DNA from: Archangium lansingense
GTDB taxonomy: Bacteria > Myxococcota > Myxococcia > Myxococcales > Myxococcaceae
Length of the DNA stretch: 64,000 nucleotides
Assembly: GCF_026626635.1 (NCBI RefSeq)
Contig: NZ_JAPNKA010000001.1
Coordinates: 620,001 to 684,000, forward strand
Direction of reading: 5' to 3'
Below, piece by piece: positions 60,052-64,000 of the stretch. A program made the position numbers and the translations under genes. The number at the start of each line of letters is the position of its first letter. Within the stretch, counting starts at the first letter, position 1. Under the pieces are notes generated by a model. The model ran no database searches and was not told where the DNA came from. It saw only the letters and a program-made list of their open reading frames with translations.

Positions 60052-60590
60052 GCGAGCTGAAGGTGTTCGACGAGGGAGATGCGTCTCGCGCGAAGGTGGA
60101 CACGCGGGACTTCGAGACCATCCAGCGCGAGCTGGACGCGGTGGGCATCCGCTTCGAGCGCTGGGAGGCGCGCCAGCCGCTGAAGCCCGGGGCGAGCCAG
60201 GCGGAGATTCTCGAGGCCTATCAGGACTCGGTGGAGCGGCTGAAGAAGGAGCGGGGCTTCAAGACGGCGGACGTGCTGAGCATGGTGCCGACCCACCCGG
60301 ACAAGGTGGCGCTGCGCAACAAGTTCCTCAACGAGCACACGCACACCGAGGACGAGGTGCGTTTCTTCGTCGAGGGCCAGGGCCTGTTCACCATCCACAA
60401 GGCGGGCCGCGTCTTCAACGTGCTGTGCGAGAAGGGCGACCTCATTGGCGTGCCGGATGGGACGCCGCACTGGTTCGACATGGGGCCCCAGCCGAGCTTC
60501 ACGGCCATCCGCCTCTTCACCAACACCGAGGGCTGGGTGGCTCACCACACCGGCAACGACATCGCCTCGCGCTTCCCCCGGTTCGAGTAA
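60048..60590 (+). CDS. mtnD: Acireductone dioxygenase
   Basis: A 180-residue cupin dioxygenase. The metal site [14 protein letters not shown] supplies two His and a Glu, and a further His lies in [11 protein letters not shown]. The N-terminus [20 protein letters not shown] and C-terminal [13 protein letters not shown] are typical of acireductone dioxygenase. With Fe the enzyme makes the 2-keto precursor of methionine and formate; with Ni it makes an off-pathway product and CO. Which metal is used cannot be read from sequence. Overlaps mtnB by four bases; mtnC follows after four bases. Confidence 0.96.
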   Translation: MSELKVFDEGDASRAKVDTRDFETIQRELDAVGIRFERWEARQPLKPGASQAEILEAYQDSVERLKKERGFKTADVLSMVPTHPDKVALRNKFLNEHTHTEDEVRFFVEGQGLFTIHKAGRVFNVLCEKGDLIGVPDGTPHWFDMGPQPSFTAIRLFTNTEGWVAHHTGNDIASRFPRFE

Positions 60591-60594
60591 CGGC

Positions 60595-61272
60595 ATGGTC
60601 CAGGCCATCGTCACCGACATCGAGGGCACTACCTCCAGCCTGTCCTTCGTGAAGGAGGTGCTCTTTCCCTATTCGGCGCGCCAGCTTCCCGGCTTCGTGC
60701 GCGTGCACGGACAGCAACCCGAGGTGCGCCGGCTGTTGGACGAGGCCCGCCAGGTGGCCGGCGGGGCGCTGGATGACGAGCAGTTGGTGGCCACGCTGCT
60801 GCGGTGGATTGAAGAGGACCGCAAGCTGGGTCCTCTCAAGGGTCTGCAGGGACTGCTGTGGGAGGCGGGCTACCGCCAGGGCGACTTCCAGGGCCACGTC
60901 TACGAGGACGTGCCCCGCCGGCTGCGCGAGTGGCGGGAGCGGGGACTGCGGCTGTATGTCTATTCCTCGGGCTCGGTGTATGCGCAGAAGCTGCTCTTCG
61001 GTCACACGCGCTTCGGCGACCTGACGCCCCTGTTCAGCGGCTATTTCGATACGGGCGTGGGTGGGAAGCGGGAGACCGCCTCGTATGCGGCCATCGTCCG
61101 CGAGCTGGGGCTGCCCGCGGCGCAGGTGCTCTTCCTCTCGGATGTGAGGGAGGAACTGGATGCGGCCGCGGCAGTGGGTCTGCGCACCGGCTGTCTGACT
61201 CGCGGCGAGGGTCCCACGGTGGACCCGGGCCCCCATCCGGTGGCCCAGAGCTTCGACGACGTGCAGCCGTAG
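60595..61272 (+). CDS. mtnC: Acireductone synthase (enolase-phosphatase)
   Basis: A 225-residue bifunctional HAD enzyme. The nucleophile motif is [13 protein letters not shown], motif II is [14 protein letters not shown], and the acid motif is [12 protein letters not shown]. It enolises and dephosphorylates the MtnB product to acireductone, the MtnD substrate, so mtnB-mtnD-mtnC encode three linked steps. Length and motifs match characterised MtnC. ATG 60595 lies four bases after the mtnD stop. The longer open frame upstream is a shadow of mtnD. Confidence 0.95.
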   Translation: MVQAIVTDIEGTTSSLSFVKEVLFPYSARQLPGFVRVHGQQPEVRRLLDEARQVAGGALDDEQLVATLLRWIEEDRKLGPLKGLQGLLWEAGYRQGDFQGHVYEDVPRRLREWRERGLRLYVYSSGSVYAQKLLFGHTRFGDLTPLFSGYFDTGVGGKRETASYAAIVRELGLPAAQVLFLSDVREELDAAAAVGLRTGCLTRGEGPTVDPGPHPVAQSFDDVQP

Positions 61273-61286
61273 GGGGCGTACTCCGC

Positions 61287-61703
61287 TCAGGCCTCGGCGC
61301 GGCGCTTCAGCCCTTCCACGAACTTCTGGAAGGCGTCGCTCATGTCGGGAATCGAGCCGCCGAGCAGAACGAGCATGGGGCCGCTGAACACCTCGTGCAG
61401 CGTGAACTCGACCTTGTCGCCCTTGGGCGTCAGCGTGAACGTGCGGACTCCCTTGAAGAGCCCGAGCGGCATGCCCCCCGACCAGGTCATCTTCTGGTTG
61501 GGCACGAACTCCGACACCTTCACCGGAAATGCCCGGCCCGGGCTCAGCTTGGTGAACGCCTTGAGCTTCTCGCCGGGCGCGATGCGGCCCTCGATCTTCT
61601 CGCAGGAGGGATCCCACTGAGGCCAGGACGCTCCGTCGGTGAGGATCGTCCAGATCTTCTCGGGGGGTGCATGAATGGTCGTGCTGGCTTTGTATTCCTT
61701 CAT
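61287..61703 (-). CDS. SRPBCC-fold (START-like) domain protein
   Basis: A 138-residue protein of the SRPBCC/START-like fold, with the AHSA1-like pattern: ASTTIHAPPEKIWTILTD, WPQWDPSCEKIEGRI, then beta strands (FTLTPKGDKVEFTLHEVF) and the C-terminal helix MSDAFQKFVEGLKRR. Such proteins bind hydrophobic ligands in a cavity; the ligand is unknown. Convergent with mtnC, so not part of methionine salvage. No unusual features. Confidence 0.9.
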   Translation of the reverse strand: MKEYKASTTIHAPPEKIWTILTDGASWPQWDPSCEKIEGRIAPGEKLKAFTKLSPGRAFPVKVSEFVPNQKMTWSGGMPLGLFKGVRTFTLTPKGDKVEFTLHEVFSGPMLVLLGGSIPDMSDAFQKFVEGLKRRAEA

Positions 61704-61759
61704 GGCGCTCCTCTGGCAGTCGTTGGGGGCTTCACGCTACCAGAGGGCTCCGCGGCCCT

Positions 61760-62026
61760 TCAGGAATGGATTTCCCGGCGGGGACCCGTCTGTCGGCTCC
61801 TCCACGGGAAGGTGAAAGCGAACGCCACTCCGGCCAGACCCACCAGGATGTAGATGAGCTGGCTGACGCTGCTCGCCTTCTCTGGCTGCACCTCTCCTCC
61901 GAAGAGGGCCGCCACCAGGTTCCAATCGAAGAGGCCGATGAGCCCCCAGGTGATGGCGCCAATGATGACCAGCACGGCGAGCAGTTTGTTGAACGTGCTC
62001 ACGTGTAGCTGAGATCTCCCGTCCAT
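61760..62026 (-). CDS. DUF378 membrane protein
   Basis: An 88-residue protein with two hydrophobic helices. The segment LLAVLVIIGAITWGLIGLFD followed by WNLVAALFGG, and the second helix SQLIYILVGLAGVAFAF, are the DUF378 signature. AAAGGA lies six bases before ATG 62026. Functions of the family are not known. It lies 56 bases upstream of the SRPBCC gene on the same strand. Confidence 0.9.
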   Translation of the reverse strand: MDGRSQLHVSTFNKLLAVLVIIGAITWGLIGLFDWNLVAALFGGEVQPEKASSVSQLIYILVGLAGVAFAFTFPWRSRQTGPRREIHS

Positions 62027-62135
62027 GGGTTGTCCTTTCAGGAAGCAGGTCCGCCCTGGATGGAGAGTCCTGAAAGGGAATGTCTCGCCGATTCCAGGCC
62101 GTCCCGGTGGCTCGGCTGGCTGGTTGCCCTCCGCC

Positions 62136-64000
62136 TCAACGCGACTCGCGGGGCAGCTCCACGCGGAAGGTGGAGCCCACGCCCAGCTGGCTGCTCACAC
62201 CGATGTGTCCGCCCATGGTCTCGATGATCTGCCGGGCGATCCACAGCCCCAGGCCGAAACCCCCGTAGTGGCGCTCGGACACGGCGCGCTCGAAGCGGCC
62301 GAAGACGCGCTCCAGGTGCTCGGGGGCGATGCCGATGCCCGCGTCGCTCACCGCCAGCCGGGCACGCTCCTCCCCGGCTTCCACGCGAAGCTCGATGGGG
62401 TTGCCCTGTCCATACTTCACCGCGTTGGAGACAAGGTTGGTCACCACCTGCTCCAGCCGGAGCCGGTCCCAGCTACCGGGCACCGAAGCCGGAGCGTGCA
62501 GGGTGAGGCGCGAGCCGGTGCGAGCCAGCTCTGGCTCGAAGCGCTCGGCCACCTCGCGCACCAGGGCGGCAAGGTCCATCGCCTCCGGTCGCAGCACGAG
62601 CTGGCCCACCCCCAGCCGAGACACATCCAGCAAGTCGTTCACCAGGTGCAGCTGCCGCTTCACCTGCCGGTCCATCACCTCGAGGCCGCGGCGCAGACGC
62701 TCCGGGGCAATCCCCTCGGGGCCTCGGGCGAGGTGCCTCAGCAGCTCCTGCACGTGCAGTTGGATGGCGGTGATGGGCGTGCGCAGCTCGTGGCTGGCAA
62801 TGGAGAGGAACTCCTCGCGCAGGCGGATGGCGTCGCGGGCCTCGCGGTAGAGGCGGGCGTTGTCGATGGCCAGAGCGGCGTGCCGGGCCAGCTCCTGCGC
62901 GAGCGTCAGGTGCTGTGCGTCGTAGCTGTGCCGCGAGGAGACGAAGGCCAGTGCGCCAATGGACTGGCCACGCACCAACAGGGGCACGCACAGGTAGGCG
63001 CGCGCCGCTCGCTCACCGGGCAACGCGGACTCCCCGCACGGAGCGGGCGCCAGGTGGCCGCGGTCCGCGCACAGCTCCGGCTGTCCCGAGGTGATGACGC
63101 GCGAGACAGTGGACTCCCCCAGTGCCGGTGCTCCCAGCTCCTGGGGCAGCTCCCGCTGCTCTCCAGCACGGGTGGTGGCCACGCAGCTCACCAAGCCGTC
63201 TCCGCCGCGCAGGTACACGGAGCAGCTGTCCGCGTACGCGGGGATGGCCAGGTGCGCCACGCGCTCCAGCGTCACCTCGTACTCCAGCGAGCTGGCCAGC
63301 ACGGTACCGGCCTCCGCGAGGAAGCGCAGGGCCTCCTCGGCGCGCCTGCGCTCGGTCACGTCCGCCACCACGGCGAGGCACAGCCGTCGGCCTCCGGCCA
63401 CCTGCAGCGCGGTGGACCACAAGGACACGTCGATGGGGGTGCCATCGCGGCGCTGACGGCGCGTCTCCTGGCCGAGGATGGATTCGCCGCGGGCAATGCG
63501 CGCCAGGTTGTCGTGCAACTCCTCTCGCCTGTCCGCGGGCACCACGGGGGGGAGTCGGCCGAGCACCTCCTCGGCCTTCCAACCGAAGATGCGCTCGGCG
63601 GCGGGGTTCCACAGGCGCACCGTTCCATCCAGCTCCAGCAGGTTGATGGCGGTGGGCGAGGACTGGATGATGGCCTGGAGCGTGTGGTGGGCGTCGTGCA
63701 GCGCCTCGCGGGCACTGCGCTCCTGGGCGTACAGCCGGGCACGCTCGAGGGCCTGGGCGGCGTAGTGGGCCAGCAGCGTGACGAAGACGCGCTCGTCGTC
63801 GTCGAAGCGGTGCACCCCGGGGAAGCCGAAGACGAGCACGCCCAGTCCGCGCTCATCCACGCGCAGCGGCAGGCAGGCCACGGCGAGCGGGAGCGCCGGT
63901 GACGCCAGCGTGCGCACCTGTGGCTCCATCCGAGGATAGCGGCGGACGAGCTCCTCATGTGACGCGAGCAATACCGGGTGGCCTCGCTCGAGGGCGTCAT
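62136..64000 (-). CDS. GAF-PAS-GAF sensor histidine kinase (N-terminus outside window)
   Basis: The visible 621 residues of a histidine kinase read without interruption to the window edge, so its start is missing. A GAF-like segment comes first (LPLRVDERGLGVLVFGF), then a PAS domain (IIQSSPTAINLLELDGTVRL, ERIFGWKAEEVLG), a GAF domain (YADSCSVYLRGGDG, VPLLVRGQSIGALAF), a HisKA box IASHELRTPITAIQ and a HATPase domain with NLVSNAVKYG, DAGIGIAPEHL and GFGLGLW. No membrane helix in the visible part. Cytoplasmic sensing is likely; the partner regulator is not in view. Confidence 0.92.
   Translation of the reverse strand, partial: DALERGHPVLLASHEELVRRYPRMEPQVRTLASPALPLAVACLPLRVDERGLGVLVFGFPGVHRFDDDERVFVTLLAHYAAQALERARLYAQERSAREALHDAHHTLQAIIQSSPTAINLLELDGTVRLWNPAAERIFGWKAEEVLGRLPPVVPADRREELHDNLARIARGESILGQETRRQRRDGTPIDVSLWSTALQVAGGRRLCLAVVADVTERRRAEEALRFLAEAGTVLASSLEYEVTLERVAHLAIPAYADSCSVYLRGGDGLVSCVATTRAGEQRELPQELGAPALGESTVSRVITSGQPELCADRGHLAPAPCGESALPGERAARAYLCVPLLVRGQSIGALAFVSSRHSYDAQHLTLAQELARHAALAIDNARLYREARDAIRLREEFLSIASHELRTPITAIQLHVQELLRHLARGPEGIAPERLRRGLEVMDRQVKRQLHLVNDLLDVSRLGVGQLVLRPEAMDLAALVREVAERFEPELARTGSRLTLHAPASVPGSWDRLRLEQVVTNLVSNAVKYGQGNPIELRVEAGEERARLAVSDAGIGIAPEHLERVFGRFERAVSERHYGGFGLGLWIARQIIETMGGHIGVSSQLGVGSTFRVELPRESR

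Noticed and set aside
62025..63902. 625-codon open frame opposite the terminal histidine kinase
   Set aside because: Antisense shadow of a kinase with all canonical motifs; its protein is repetitive His/Leu/Arg-rich sequence.
1..64000. tRNA, rRNA, insertion sequences, prophage or integrase genes
   Set aside because: I looked in the gaps and among the proteins and found no cloverleaf, rRNA motif, transposase or integrase.

Overview
The window is about 68-70% GC, densely coded on both strands and carries several very large multi-domain signalling proteins. These include a fused Ser/Thr kinase/ATPase/histidine kinase, a kinase-ATPase-TPR protein, PAS and GAF histidine kinases, and many predicted lipoproteins and unknown secreted proteins. 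This style, together with near-identical intergenic hairpins, points to a fruiting myxobacterium of the Myxococcota, most likely suborder Cystobacterineae (Archangium/Cystobacter-like). That assignment is inference from gene content; no rRNA or tRNA gene is present to test it.

Layout. 0-2 kb: small membrane and secreted proteins and a Nudix hydrolase. 2.1-6.4 kb: two divergent units that look like a type VI secretion (T6SS) cargo island. One strand has a DUF4123 effector chaperone behind a small protein with a CEEC tail. The other has a small T6SS-island-type protein, a candidate effector with a BMT5-like methyltransferase fold, and a propeller protein placed where an immunity gene would be. 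6.4-8.1 kb: AidB-type acyl-CoA dehydrogenase. 8.1-10.6 kb: a decayed TolC/MFP/RND efflux operon whose genes carry deletion scars, ending in a relic of a second amrS. 10.7-13.7 kb: a LolA-like secreted protein and a LytS/LytTR two-component system. Paired 15-bp direct repeats exactly 21 bp apart lie before the kinase gene and before the LolA-like/efflux unit and are probably the regulator's binding sites.

13.8-20.7 kb: nucleotidyltransferase, AmrS radical SAM enzyme, ferritin-like protein, two unknowns, a SUFU-domain protein and two exported unknowns. 20.7-31.7 kb: two giant kinase/ATPase signalling proteins around a FemAB-like acyltransferase. 31.9-39.3 kb: secreted M28 aminopeptidase, fatty acid desaturase, cytochrome c, BioA, HAD lipoprotein and RarD. 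39.3-39.9 kb: a gene-free, highly structured region, a candidate small RNA. 39.9-50.7 kb: an exported hydrolase, a DUF1338 protein, a six-PAS histidine kinase, a macrodomain protein, a 5'-3' exonuclease, a truncated haemoglobin and others. 51.0-54.7 kb: a membrane protein with an outside beta-propeller and an inside NACHT-type NTPase. 54.8-64 kb: DUF4184 protein, a xanthine-dehydrogenase-family pseudogene, exported GDPD, S9 peptidase, the mtnB-mtnD-mtnC methionine-salvage operon, small proteins, and a histidine kinase cut by the window end.

Several genes (TolC, MFP/RND, a lipoprotein, the xanthine dehydrogenase fragment) show internal deletions with intact ends. Either this strain is losing these genes or the assembly has collapsed at these points; reads spanning the junctions would decide.
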